This document shows, piece by piece, positions 1-6,984 of a stretch of DNA of 10,455 nucleotides; position 1 is the first letter of the stretch, and each line of letters starts with the position of its first letter. The notes beneath the pieces are model-generated. The model was not told the origin of the DNA and searched no databases. It was given only the letters and a program-made list of their open reading frames with translations. Source of the stretch: JBCCGE01 sp039029455 (GTDB lineage: Bacteria; Pseudomonadota; Gammaproteobacteria; Arenicellales; Poriferihabitantaceae). The position numbers were made by a program, and so were the translations under genes. The stretch is taken from assembly GCA_039029455.1 (NCBI GenBank), contig JBCCGE010000108.1, positions 1 through 10,455 of the forward strand, read 5' to 3'.

Positions 1-192
1 GTCAAAATAATCCTTGTCCTGAGGCTTGGCAGTGGCGTTGGCCCAGGAAAAATTATTTGCACTGATTCCGCTGCCTATTTCATCTTTTTCGATAAGTGCT
101 ACCTTTGCATCAGCCCGAAGCAGCGAGAATGCCAGTGCACATCCCACTACTCCGCCCCCAATGATCACGGCATCAAATTGAGTTTCATTCAT
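1..192 (-). CDS. DAO-type FAD-dependent oxidoreductase, N-terminal fragment
   Basis: Reading the minus strand from an ATG at 190-192 gives 64 codons open to the window edge; only the N-terminus is present. The protein starts MNETQFDAVIIGGGVVGCAL. This is a beta strand followed by a GxGxxG dinucleotide-binding loop (GGGVVG), and the next strand ends in an acidic residue (VALIEKDE), as in FAD-binding Rossmann folds. The following stretch, GISANNFSWANAT, resembles the segment after the FAD motif in glycine/D-amino-acid oxidase (DAO) family enzymes. These enzymes oxidise secondary or primary amines to imines, with the electrons passed to oxygen or a carrier. The gene is transcribed away from the aldehyde dehydrogenase gene across 271 bases. 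The substrate cannot be told because the catalytic domain lies outside the window. Confidence 0.8.
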   Translation of the reverse strand, partial: MNETQFDAVIIGGGVVGCALAFSLLRADAKVALIEKDEIGSGISANNFSWANATAKPQDKDYFD

Positions 193-209
193 AACACTGT
201 TCGGCCTTC

Positions 210-280
210 ATGAAATCACTGTAAAATTTAGTTTCATCGCAATTATCCGGTGCTGTCAAATTTTACCGGCAATATATACT
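210..280 (+). promoter_or_regulatory. Candidate promoter with inverted repeats in the divergent DAO/ALDH spacer
   Basis: The 193-463 spacer separates two divergent genes. On the plus strand CTGTCA (253-258) and TATACT (275-280) are 16 bases apart and resemble -35 and -10 boxes for the aldehyde dehydrogenase unit. They would leave a leader of about 175 bases. The arms CCGGT (247-251) and ACCGG (265-269) bracket the -35 region and could be an operator. A second inverted repeat, ATGAAA (210-215) and TTTCAT (232-237), lies nearer the DAO gene. These are short motif matches only. No clear structure was seen in 281-463 except an isolated TTGACT at 393-398 without a good -10 box. Confidence 0.25.
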
Positions 281-463
281 TTAGGAACCTCTGCATAAGT
301 CGGGACGAAACAGGTTGAGAGTCAAAAACTTCAGATTGAAGCATGAAACGCTGATAATGGTGATTCTATTGCGGATGTTTGTTTGGGGTTTTTTGACTCA
401 AATTGTTCGTCCATGACGTGTCCAGTGCCTCCTTAACTCCACAAAAAAACGCAAACCCAAGTC

Positions 464-1852
464 ATGACCTCATTTAAGTGTATCTCTCCGGCCGACGATT
501 CCGTAGTCGTGGAGAGAGAATATATGGACGGCAGTCAGGTCGATTCCACTCTCGAGCTGTCATCTTCCGCGCAATTGAAATGGTCCACTATGCCAATCAG
601 TGAACGCATGAAGATTGTGGAGAGAGCAGTTGATGCGTTTGTCGCACTCAAATCAGAGATCGCCGATGAGATCAGTGTGCAAATGGGGCGACCCAGGGAT
701 GTTACCCCGTTTGAAATAAACGGTTTCGAAGAGCGCGCACGACATATGCTCGAAATTGCGGCGTCGTCACTTGTGGATGTCGAGCCCGCCGCCAAACCCG
801 GATTTGTCAGGCGTATTCAGCGCGAACCACTTGGAGTGGTTTTTGTGATTGCACCCTGGAATTATCCGTACCTGACTGCGGTCAATGCGATTGTGCCCGC
901 ATTGCTTGCAGGAAATTCAGTCGTGCTGAAACATTCGGTTCAAACGCCACTTTGTGCAGAACGCCTGATGGCGGCATTCGAACAGGCCGGAATGCCCGCA
1001 GGCGTGTTCCAGTATATTCACATCAGTCACGGTGAAACTGAGAGAGTCATAGGATCCGGGCGCGTGAACTTTGTAGCCTTTACGGGCTCCGTAGCGGGCG
1101 GGAAGATGGTCGAGCGTGCCGCGAGCGGTCGATTTATCGGCACGGGGTTAGAGCTTGGTGGCAAGGATCCCGCCTACATTCGACATGACGCTCATCTGCA
1201 AAATGCTATTGAGACGGTTGCGGATGGCGCGTTTTTTAACTCCGGTCAGTCCTGTTGTGGGATTGAACGTGTGTACGTCCATAAATCGGTGTTTGACGAT
1301 GTCGTTGACGGTGTTTGTGCGATAGCGCGAGCGCATAAACTCGGCGATCCGCGCATTGAAGGCACAACGCTGGGTCCAATGGTCAAAGCGTCTGCAGCGG
1401 ACTTTGTCCGTGACCAGATATTGCAGGCAACCGGAAGCGGTGCGGTTGCCCACATTGACGAGCATGCATTCGACCGCTCTCGGACGGGTTCAGCTTATCT
1501 CGCACCCCAGGTGCTTACCGGTGTTGATCACACCATGCGTGTCATGACGGAAGAGAGTTTTGGTCCTGTGATTGGCATTATGTCAGTGGAAGGCGATGCA
1601 CAGGCTATTGAACTGATGAACGATAGTGATTTTGGTCTGACCGCATGTGTATTTACAGAGGACCTTGAAGCGGCGGTCGATATCGGTAATCAGGTCCAGA
1701 CCGGCACCTGGTTTATGAATCGATGCGATTACCTCGATCCAGCTCTGGCGTGGACGGGTGTGAAAAATTCCGGACGAGGGTGTACGTTATCTTCAATAGG
1801 ATTCGAACATATGACCCGTCCCAAATCATTTCACCTGCGTACTGAATGGTAA
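464..1852 (+). CDS. NAD(P)-dependent aldehyde dehydrogenase
   Basis: A 462-residue cytoplasmic enzyme of the ALDH superfamily, which oxidises an aldehyde to the carboxylate with NAD(P)+. All family landmarks are visible: PWNYP with the oxyanion-hole Asn133, Lys156 in the cofactor-binding VVLKHS, FTGS at 206-209, the general base Glu230 in ELGGKD, the nucleophile Cys264 in NSGQSC, and EESFGP at 363-368. The length is slightly short of the usual 475-500, mainly at the N-terminus. The ATG at 464 has no convincing ribosome binding site, but no better start is seen. The iron alcohol dehydrogenase gene begins 6 bases after the stop, so the two are probably co-transcribed, and an alcohol-to-aldehyde-to-acid sequence is a reasonable inference. 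The substrate is unknown; succinate semialdehyde, betaine aldehyde and phosphonoacetaldehyde dehydrogenases are all possible relatives. Confidence 0.93.
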   Translation: MTSFKCISPADDSVVVEREYMDGSQVDSTLELSSSAQLKWSTMPISERMKIVERAVDAFVALKSEIADEISVQMGRPRDVTPFEINGFEERARHMLEIAASSLVDVEPAAKPGFVRRIQREPLGVVFVIAPWNYPYLTAVNAIVPALLAGNSVVLKHSVQTPLCAERLMAAFEQAGMPAGVFQYIHISHGETERVIGSGRVNFVAFTGSVAGGKMVERAASGRFIGTGLELGGKDPAYIRHDAHLQNAIETVADGAFFNSGQSCCGIERVYVHKSVFDDVVDGVCAIARAHKLGDPRIEGTTLGPMVKASAADFVRDQILQATGSGAVAHIDEHAFDRSRTGSAYLAPQVLTGVDHTMRVMTEESFGPVIGIMSVEGDAQAIELMNDSDFGLTACVFTEDLEAAVDIGNQVQTGTWFMNRCDYLDPALAWTGVKNSGRGCTLSSIGFEHMTRPKSFHLRTEW

Positions 1853-1858
1853 TTACTT

Positions 1859-3010
1859 ATGAATAACAACTGGAACTATCCGACATCCGTACGAGTTGGA
1901 GGGGGGCGACGCGACGAGTTGCCCGGAATATGCGAGTCCCTTGGCATGCGATCGCCGCTTCTGGTCACGGACCCGGGTCTGGCGGGATTTCCGACCACCC
2001 AAAACATGATTGCAGAGTGTCGTGGTGCCGGTCTGGACATCGAAATGTTTAGTGACGTTAAGCCAAATCCGACGGGGACCAACGTGGAAAATGGCGTTAA
2101 GGTTTATTGCGAGGGAAATCACGATAGTGTCATTGCGCTGGGGGGAGGCAGCGGGCTTGACGCGGGTAAGGCTATAGCTGCAATCGCAAACCAAACCTGT
2201 TCTCTTTGGGATCTTGAGGATATTGGTGACAACTGGCTCAATGCCGACGCGGAAAAAATACCTCCCATAATCGGTATTCCAACGACTGCAGGTACAGGAT
2301 CGGAGGTCGGTAGAGCATCCGTCATTTTGAATGAGCAGGAAATGAAGAAGGCCATCATTTTTCATCCGGATATGCTGCCGAAAACAGTCATTCTCGATCC
2401 GGAACTGACGATAGGCTTACCACCACATCTGACCGCGGCAACGGGGATGGATGCGCTGTCTCACAGTCTCGAGGCCTACTCTTCTCCGCTCTACCATCCC
2501 ATGGCGGAGGGCATCGCCATCGAGGGGATCCGACTGGTCAAAGAGAATTTGCCTGCTGCGGTAGAAACCGGTACTGATATTGAAGCCAGAATGGAAATGC
2601 TGGTGGCCTCCGCGATGGGAGCAACAGCGTTTCAACGGGGCCTTGGCGCAATGCATGCACTGGCACATCCATTGGGCGCGCTCTACGATGCCCATCACGG
2701 GTTGCTCAACGCTATATTGATGCCGTATGTGTTGAAGGCGAATCGACATGTGATTGAAAAGCGTGTTGTCCGACTTGCAAACTATCTGGATCTTCCAGCC
2801 AGCTTTGATGGATTTTTGGATTGGATTCTGGAACTCAGGGTATCGATAGGTATTCAGAATACCCTGTTGGAAATTGGAATCAACACTGATCGGGTTGAGG
2901 AAATCGGTCACATGGCTGTTGCGGATCCATCCGCCAGCACCAATCCGATTCAGTTTACAGCGGCAGAATACAGCGAGATTCTGACCTCAGCTATCGGTTC
3001 CGACAGCTGA
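1859..3010 (+). CDS. Iron-containing alcohol dehydrogenase (group III)
   Basis: A 383-residue member of the Fe-ADH family, close to the usual 380-390. It interconverts an alcohol and an aldehyde or ketone with NAD(P). The N-terminal domain has the nucleotide loop GGGSGLD (95-101) followed by AGKAIA, and PTTAGTGSE (141-149). The helical domain carries the four expected metal ligands: Asp198 and His202 in GMDALSH, His266 in AMHALAHPLG, and His280 in YDAHHG. The Asp-to-His and His-to-His spacings match FucO-type enzymes. The gene starts 6 bases after the aldehyde dehydrogenase stop with no visible Shine-Dalgarno sequence, which suggests coupled translation. Its last 24 bases overlap the end of the convergent monooxygenase gene. 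The family is secure, but the substrate is not known. Confidence 0.93.
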   Translation: MNNNWNYPTSVRVGGGRRDELPGICESLGMRSPLLVTDPGLAGFPTTQNMIAECRGAGLDIEMFSDVKPNPTGTNVENGVKVYCEGNHDSVIALGGGSGLDAGKAIAAIANQTCSLWDLEDIGDNWLNADAEKIPPIIGIPTTAGTGSEVGRASVILNEQEMKKAIIFHPDMLPKTVILDPELTIGLPPHLTAATGMDALSHSLEAYSSPLYHPMAEGIAIEGIRLVKENLPAAVETGTDIEARMEMLVASAMGATAFQRGLGAMHALAHPLGALYDAHHGLLNAILMPYVLKANRHVIEKRVVRLANYLDLPASFDGFLDWILELRVSIGIQNTLLEIGINTDRVEEIGHMAVADPSASTNPIQFTAAEYSEILTSAIGSDS

Positions 3011-4189
3011 CGGCAATCGGACCGGATCGTATCCGTACAGCCAGTCCAGTCGATAGTAAAAGTCTCGTTCACTCCAGCTTTGCAACACCAGGTCCCGCGC
3101 TTTGGCGTGGGCACCTCTCGGGTGGTAGATATGATCGCCGATCAGGCGTGAGGCGATTTGAACCCGTGTCGTTCGCGGTATTCTCTGTTCCGCATATGCG
3201 TGCAGGGCTGAGGGTGAGATGCCGGATTTTTCAATGGTATTCGCTATGCAGCAGGCGTCTTCGATCGCCATGCAGGCGCCCTGGGCCATGTACTGCAACA
3301 TTGGATGGGCGGCGTCGCCCAACAGCACAGCCCGTCCATCCTGCCATTGCTCAACAGGGTCCCGGTCGCACAGTACCCATTGTTTCCAGTCTTCAGCAAG
3401 CCGGATAATTTGTTTTGCGCTTCGGTCAATATGCGTAAACCCTGATTCAACTTCCGCGCGGCAAACGGGCGCACCGGACACGGGGGTCACCGCGCCGTTC
3501 TGGCAGGTAATGACCAGATTGAAGCGCTTCCAGTCAGAAAGAGGGTAGTGCACCAGATGGCATTTGTCGCCGGCCCAAAGAGTGGCCGCATTCCAGCGTA
3601 AAGATTCGGGCATGTTTTCTGCCGGAATAACCGACCGATACGTGGTGTGACCAGAGACTCGAATGCGGTCGCCCGGCAGCATCTGCTGTCGCACGACTGA
3701 ATGAATGCCATCGGCGCCGATTAATAATTCTGCTTGTTCGGTGTCACCATTGTCGAGATCGACATAAATACAGTTTTCCGCGTTTCTGTATCGGGTGACC
3801 TGTGCGTTGGTCCGCAGACAAATCCGATCGTCAGATTTGCATGCATCCAGCAGAACCTTATGCAAATCTCCCCGATGAACGACAGCGTAAGGGTTATTGA
3901 AGCGACTTCGAAAACTTTCACCGAGTGGTACCTGAACAATTTCGCTGCCATCCATCGCGTTCATCAGTCGAAGTGCATCGATGAAAACGGCCATTTTTCG
4001 TGCGGTCTGTCCGATTCCCATTTGATCGAAGCAGGAAAACGCATTTGGGCCGAGTTGAATTCCGGCGCCGATCTCACTGAACTGCGGAGAACGCTCAAGC
4101 ACAACCGAGAGTATGTTCTTTCGAGCCAGTGACAGTGCAGTCGAAAGACCACCGATTCCGCCACCGGCAATGATTACTGACGGCCGCAC
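2987..4189 (-). CDS. Group A FAD-dependent aromatic hydroxylase (3-hydroxybenzoate 6-hydroxylase-like)
   Basis: A 400-residue single-component flavoprotein monooxygenase, predicted to hydroxylate an aromatic or heteroaromatic acid with NAD(P)H and O2. It shows GGGIGG at 9-14 (FAD ADP-binding loop), GADGIHS at 158-164 (DG motif), and GRAVLLGDAAHP at 285-296 (GD motif). The segments EIGAGIQLGPNA (39-50) and YAVVHRGDLH (101-110), and the C-terminal LDWLYGYD, resemble 3-hydroxybenzoate 6-hydroxylases such as XlnD/NagX; 6-hydroxynicotinate 3-monooxygenase and FAD urate hydroxylase HpxO are related alternatives. The start is GTG (4187-4189): the upstream demethylase stop TAA lies in the same frame just 6 bases before it, and no other start precedes the FAD loop. 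It is the last gene of the minus-strand unit. No gentisate-cleaving gene is present here, so the benzoate assignment should not be taken literally. Confidence 0.9.
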   Translation of the reverse strand: MRPSVIIAGGGIGGLSTALSLARKNILSVVLERSPQFSEIGAGIQLGPNAFSCFDQMGIGQTARKMAVFIDALRLMNAMDGSEIVQVPLGESFRSRFNNPYAVVHRGDLHKVLLDACKSDDRICLRTNAQVTRYRNAENCIYVDLDNGDTEQAELLIGADGIHSVVRQQMLPGDRIRVSGHTTYRSVIPAENMPESLRWNAATLWAGDKCHLVHYPLSDWKRFNLVITCQNGAVTPVSGAPVCRAEVESGFTHIDRSAKQIIRLAEDWKQWVLCDRDPVEQWQDGRAVLLGDAAHPMLQYMAQGACMAIEDACCIANTIEKSGISPSALHAYAEQRIPRTTRVQIASRLIGDHIYHPRGAHAKARDLVLQSWSERDFYYRLDWLYGYDPVRLPSAVGTDS

Positions 4190-4195
4190 CTGCCG

Positions 4196-5308
4196 TTAAT
4201 TCATTGGAGTGGGTTTGATCACTCCGGGAAGGCGCAAGGTTCCGGCCTCAACAACGACCGGTGTGTTTTCCGCATGATAGTCAATTCCAATCATTGCGAG
4301 TGCGACATTCCGTTCAAATCTTGGAGACCAGGCTACAGAAGTGACATAGCCAACTGCGTCACCGTCGACATGTACGGGCCAGGGGTATCTGCACGGACCG
4401 GATGACTTTTCGCCGAACACGATTCCGGTAATCTTTCGTTCCGGACCCAAACTGTATGCGCTTTGCAGCGCTTCACGTCCTATGTAATGGATATCGCTGT
4501 TGACGTCACAAAATTGATCAAGACCGCAGTGCAGCGGATTGTCGTCACGCGTCATTTCATTGCCGTAAGAGAGCAATCCCGCCTCTATACGTTCGATAAG
4601 GTTAGGGCAGCCGGGACGAAGGTTGAAGACACCGCCCGCCGACCAGATTTGATCCCAGACATTCGAACACAGCGCTGAATTATGCACATAGATTTCAAAT
4701 CCGCCCTGTTTGGAAAATCCGGAACGAGCGATAAGAAAATCTGTACCGTCCAGATCGAAATAGTCGAAGTTGAAAAATCTGAGTTGTGCAATACGATCAC
4801 CAAAGACTTCGGACATGAGCTGATCGGATAGCGGTCCCTGCACGGCCAGCGGCCACACGTCCGGCTCATCGATTTCAACAGTAAGCCCCATTCCAAGAGC
4901 AATACCTTTGGCCCAAAGCAGCAGATCAGAATCGGCAATGGAGAACCAGAAATGATCCTCGGCCAGCATTAGGATCACGGGATCATTAAGCATGCCGGCA
5001 CTCTGGTCGATGCAAGGCGCATAAAGACACTGACCAACCTCGGCGCTGCCGAGGTTTCTCGGTGTCAGCAGCTGGGCAAGATAAGCGGCATCCGGACCTT
5101 TTAGAGAGACCTGACGCTGACAGCCGACGTCCCAGATCTGCACGAACTCCCGCAAATGCCAGTAGTCCTCCTGTTCCGTGTGCTGGAAGCCTTTCGGCAG
5201 GATAGTGTGATTGACGACAGAAAAACCGCTGACACCAAGTGATTCGACCCGATCGGTATACGGTGTTTTCCGAATTCTTCTCGAGTACTGTAATTTTGGG
5301 CTGTTCAC
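4196..5308 (-). CDS. dmdA: DmdA-type tetrahydrofolate-dependent demethylase (GcvT family)
   Basis: A 370-residue member of the aminomethyltransferase (GcvT) fold. It resembles dimethylsulfoniopropionate demethylase DmdA, which moves a methyl group to tetrahydrofolate. DmdA-like features are SRRIRKTPYTDRVE (9-22), EDYWHLREFVQIWDVG (47-62), AGMLNDPV (104-111), FSIADSDLLLWAKG (122-135), and ARSGFSKQGGFEIYV (194-208). In the last segment Glu205 matches the folate-binding Glu of GcvT, and SKQ replaces the TGE of true T-proteins. GCPNLIERIEAGLLSYGNEM (233-252) is also typical. The start is GTG (5306-5308); an in-frame TAG lies three codons upstream. The gene begins 10 bases after the hydrolase stop. 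Family membership is strong. The substrate is uncertain, because DmdA relatives may demethylate other methylated sulfur or nitrogen compounds and no DMSP gene (dmdB-D, ddd) is nearby, so the symbol is provisional. Confidence 0.8.
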   Translation of the reverse strand: MNSPKLQYSRRIRKTPYTDRVESLGVSGFSVVNHTILPKGFQHTEQEDYWHLREFVQIWDVGCQRQVSLKGPDAAYLAQLLTPRNLGSAEVGQCLYAPCIDQSAGMLNDPVILMLAEDHFWFSIADSDLLLWAKGIALGMGLTVEIDEPDVWPLAVQGPLSDQLMSEVFGDRIAQLRFFNFDYFDLDGTDFLIARSGFSKQGGFEIYVHNSALCSNVWDQIWSAGGVFNLRPGCPNLIERIEAGLLSYGNEMTRDDNPLHCGLDQFCDVNSDIHYIGREALQSAYSLGPERKITGIVFGEKSSGPCRYPWPVHVDGDAVGYVTSVAWSPRFERNVALAMIGIDYHAENTPVVVEAGTLRLPGVIKPTPMN

Positions 5309-5318
5309 GTAATACTAT

Positions 5319-5669
5319 TCAGGAGAGACCCGACCACCATACGGAGTATCCGTGTGGCGACAAAATAACGGGTATATGCTGGGAAGCCTGCTCTGGTGCC
5401 GTGCAAAACCGTATCAGAATCTCTGATACCGGATTTGGCTCCGACTGTTGATTCGATCTAAAGCAATCTCCAATCTGAATTTCCATTTCAAACTGCTGTG
5501 TAATGGCAGATTCTGGCAGGTCCAGTTTGAACCGACCTTGTTTGTCTGTTGCAACTTCTGCCACAAAAGTTCGCGTATCGGGAGCGTCGACTTGATAAAT
5601 CCTGACCATGATGTTCCGGGCATGACTGCCGTCAATCGCGTTCAGCAAATGTGATGAAAGTGTTGTCAT
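5319..5669 (-). CDS. uraH: 5-hydroxyisourate hydrolase (transthyretin-like) homologue
   Basis: A 116-residue protein with the pattern of 5-hydroxyisourate (HIU) hydrolases, which open the HIU ring on the way from urate to allantoin. The length is typical of bacterial forms without a signal peptide. The three charged catalytic positions are present: His7 in LSSHLLN, Arg46 in TDKQGRF, and His98 in QHIPVILSPHGYS. IQIGDCF (65-70) matches the GDYF region. The C-terminal hallmark YRGS is replaced by WWSG after GYSV, with LS added, so the substrate may differ from HIU. The ATG (5667-5669) overlaps the TGA of the upstream FMN dehydrogenase gene in an ATGA, implying translational coupling; the demethylase follows 10 bases after its stop. 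No urate oxidase or OHCU decarboxylase is visible. The family is well supported, the exact reaction less so. Confidence 0.83.
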   Translation of the reverse strand: MTTLSSHLLNAIDGSHARNIMVRIYQVDAPDTRTFVAEVATDKQGRFKLDLPESAITQQFEMEIQIGDCFRSNQQSEPNPVSEILIRFCTAPEQASQHIPVILSPHGYSVWWSGLS

Positions 5670-6787
5670 TTGACCAGATGACTTTGGTCGATTTCGCTAA
5701 TACTATTGACCCCAATCTGGGCCATGCAATTAAGAATTTCGGATCTGAGAATGTCCATAACTCTGGTGACACCATCGGTGCTATCGGCACCCACGCCCCA
5801 GAGGAACGGGCGACCCAGCATAACGAAATCCGCGCCAAGAGCGTAGGCTTTTACGATGTCTTCTCCGCAGCGAAAACCACTGTCGACCGCCATCGGATAT
5901 TCCGAACCTACAGCCTCTCGCACCGGTTTGATCAGGTCAATAGCTGCAGGTGCGGACGCTAGCTGACGTCCACCGTGATTCGACAGATACACGCCATCGC
6001 AACCCGATTGCTTGGCTTTGACAGCATCCTCCACGCTTGTAATGCCCTTCACCAGAAGCTTATGTGGCCACTGATCCCGCAGGCTGGAAAGGAAACCCCA
6101 ATCAATGGCGCCTCGACCTGCATAACGATTAAATGTGGCGCTGCTATCGGACACCGTATTTACCGTTTCCGGCGCCCCGTGGAATAGGGTGGTTAAAGAC
6201 CATCGAGGATGCAATGCGAAGTCAACAAATTGACGGGGACCGATAGTGAAGGGGACTTTAAAACCGTTACGCTGATCTCGAATTCTTATTGCGACTTCCG
6301 GAACGTCTACGGTCAGCAGCAGGGTGTCATAACCACTTGTTTTGGCTCTGGCCACTAAATCCATCGCCGAGCTCTGGTCACCGCCAACATATAGTTGGAA
6401 CCAGGCCGAATCTCCGGCAAAGTGATGCATATCTTCTATTGACGTCGAGCCCATTGTCTACAACGCAACCGGAAGGTTGTTGTCGCGCGCCATGGTTCCG
6501 AAGGAACGATCGGCATTTGGCCAGCTCAGATTACACATTCCCATCGGCGCGATTCCAAACGGTACGTCCCACGTTTTATTTAGAAAGTTCGTGCTCACAC
6601 TTCGGTGTTCGATATTAACCAGTGCACGGGGTTGCAGCAGTATCTCGTCAATCGATTGACGGTTGCGATGATTTGCCTGCTCGTGACCCGCTGCGCCGTC
6701 TACGTAGTCAAAAATGATTTTTGGCTGTCGACGACGGGCCAGTGTGCGAGCATCCTCAATACAAAATATGCGGTTGGAGGGTTTCAT
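5666..6787 (-). pseudogene. FMN-dependent alpha-hydroxy-acid dehydrogenase interrupted by one in-frame amber codon
   Basis: Two stretches (6458-6787 and 5666-6454) lie in the same frame and together give 372 sense codons, a normal length for the family of L-lactate, mandelate and glycolate dehydrogenases or oxidases. They are separated only by TAG at codon 110. The N-terminal half has IFDYVDGAAG (25-34) and PFGIAPMGM (76-84). The C-terminal half has FQLYV with Tyr133, LLLTVD, Lys247 in LLVKGI, catalytic His271 and Arg274 in SNHGGRQL, and the FMN-phosphate loops DSGFRCGEDI and MLGRPF. The enzyme would oxidise a 2-hydroxyacid to a 2-oxoacid. The ATG at 6785-6787 is the first possible start, with an in-frame TGA 15 bases upstream. 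This is the first gene of the minus-strand unit, and its stop overlaps the hydrolase start. Everything except the amber codon looks functional, so a recent mutation, a sequencing error or read-through all remain possible. Confidence 0.85.
6458..6460 (-). other. In-frame TAG replacing a conserved Ser codon
   Basis: The minus-strand codon at 6458-6460 reads TAG between NLPVAL and TMGSTSIED. Family members have Ser-Thr or Ser-Ser here (an LST/LSS stretch close to the FMN). A single change of TCG to TAG, at plus-strand base 6459, explains it. The reading frame is unchanged on both sides. TAG also ends the intact hydroxyacid dehydrogenase gene at 9205-9207, which argues against general reassignment of TAG. 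Confidence 0.85.
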
Positions 6788-6867
6788 GCCGGGAGTATAC
6801 CGTCAGTCAGGCCGCCTGAAATGGTGTAAGCGATAGCGGTCATACATTTCTGACATAGCGAGGAAAA

Positions 6868-6902
6868 ACTATGCAAATATCGGTAAATGAAATCAATTGC
6901 AT
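6868..6902 (-). promoter_or_regulatory. Candidate minus-strand promoter flanked by an inverted repeat
   Basis: On the minus strand TTGATT (6891-6896) and CATAGT (6868-6873) are separated by exactly 17 bases and each match the sigma-70 consensus at 4 of 6 positions. They would start the four-gene minus unit with a leader of about 75 bases. The inverted arms ATGCAA (6871-6876) and TTGCAT (6897-6902) bracket this promoter, so a bound regulator would cover it. Confidence 0.3.
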
Positions 6903-6936
6903 GATTTATTGTCGCCCACACTCAAACCGCCTGCAG

Positions 6937-6955
6937 ACATCCGAGTGACGGATGT
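6937..6955. promoter_or_regulatory. Perfect 7+5+7 palindrome, operator candidate
   Basis: ACATCCG (6937-6943) and CGGATGT (6949-6955) are perfect inverted copies around AGTGA. The element sits mid-way between the divergent operons and has no T-run after it, so an operator is more likely than a terminator. Confidence 0.4.
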
Positions 6956-6984
6956 TTACAATCTCCGGTCGCACGGATTTTCGG

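Noticed and set aside
1853..2365. A 170-codon open frame on the minus strand within the alcohol dehydrogenase gene
   Set aside because: It is antisense to a gene whose metal-binding and nucleotide motifs are clear, and its translation shows no recognisable domain.
3734..4132. A 132-codon open frame on the plus strand within the monooxygenase gene
   Set aside because: It is a shadow of the well-supported FAD hydroxylase; no domain, ribosome binding site or operon context supports it.
4196..5308. Glycine cleavage T-protein (gcvT)
   Set aside because: The SKQGGFEIYV block and other segments fit DmdA rather than the TGEDGFEI pattern of T-proteins, and no gcvH or gcvP is nearby.
6458..6460. Pyrrolysine or general TAG recoding
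   Set aside because: The residue expected is Ser, no suppressor tRNA or pyl gene is visible, and TAG ends the intact gene at 9205-9207.
6458..6787. A separate small gene of 109 codons upstream of a second 262-codon gene
   Set aside because: Both pieces are in the same frame and match consecutive halves of one FMN enzyme, so they are one interrupted gene. The ATG at 6452-6454 is an internal Met of the TMGSTS segment.
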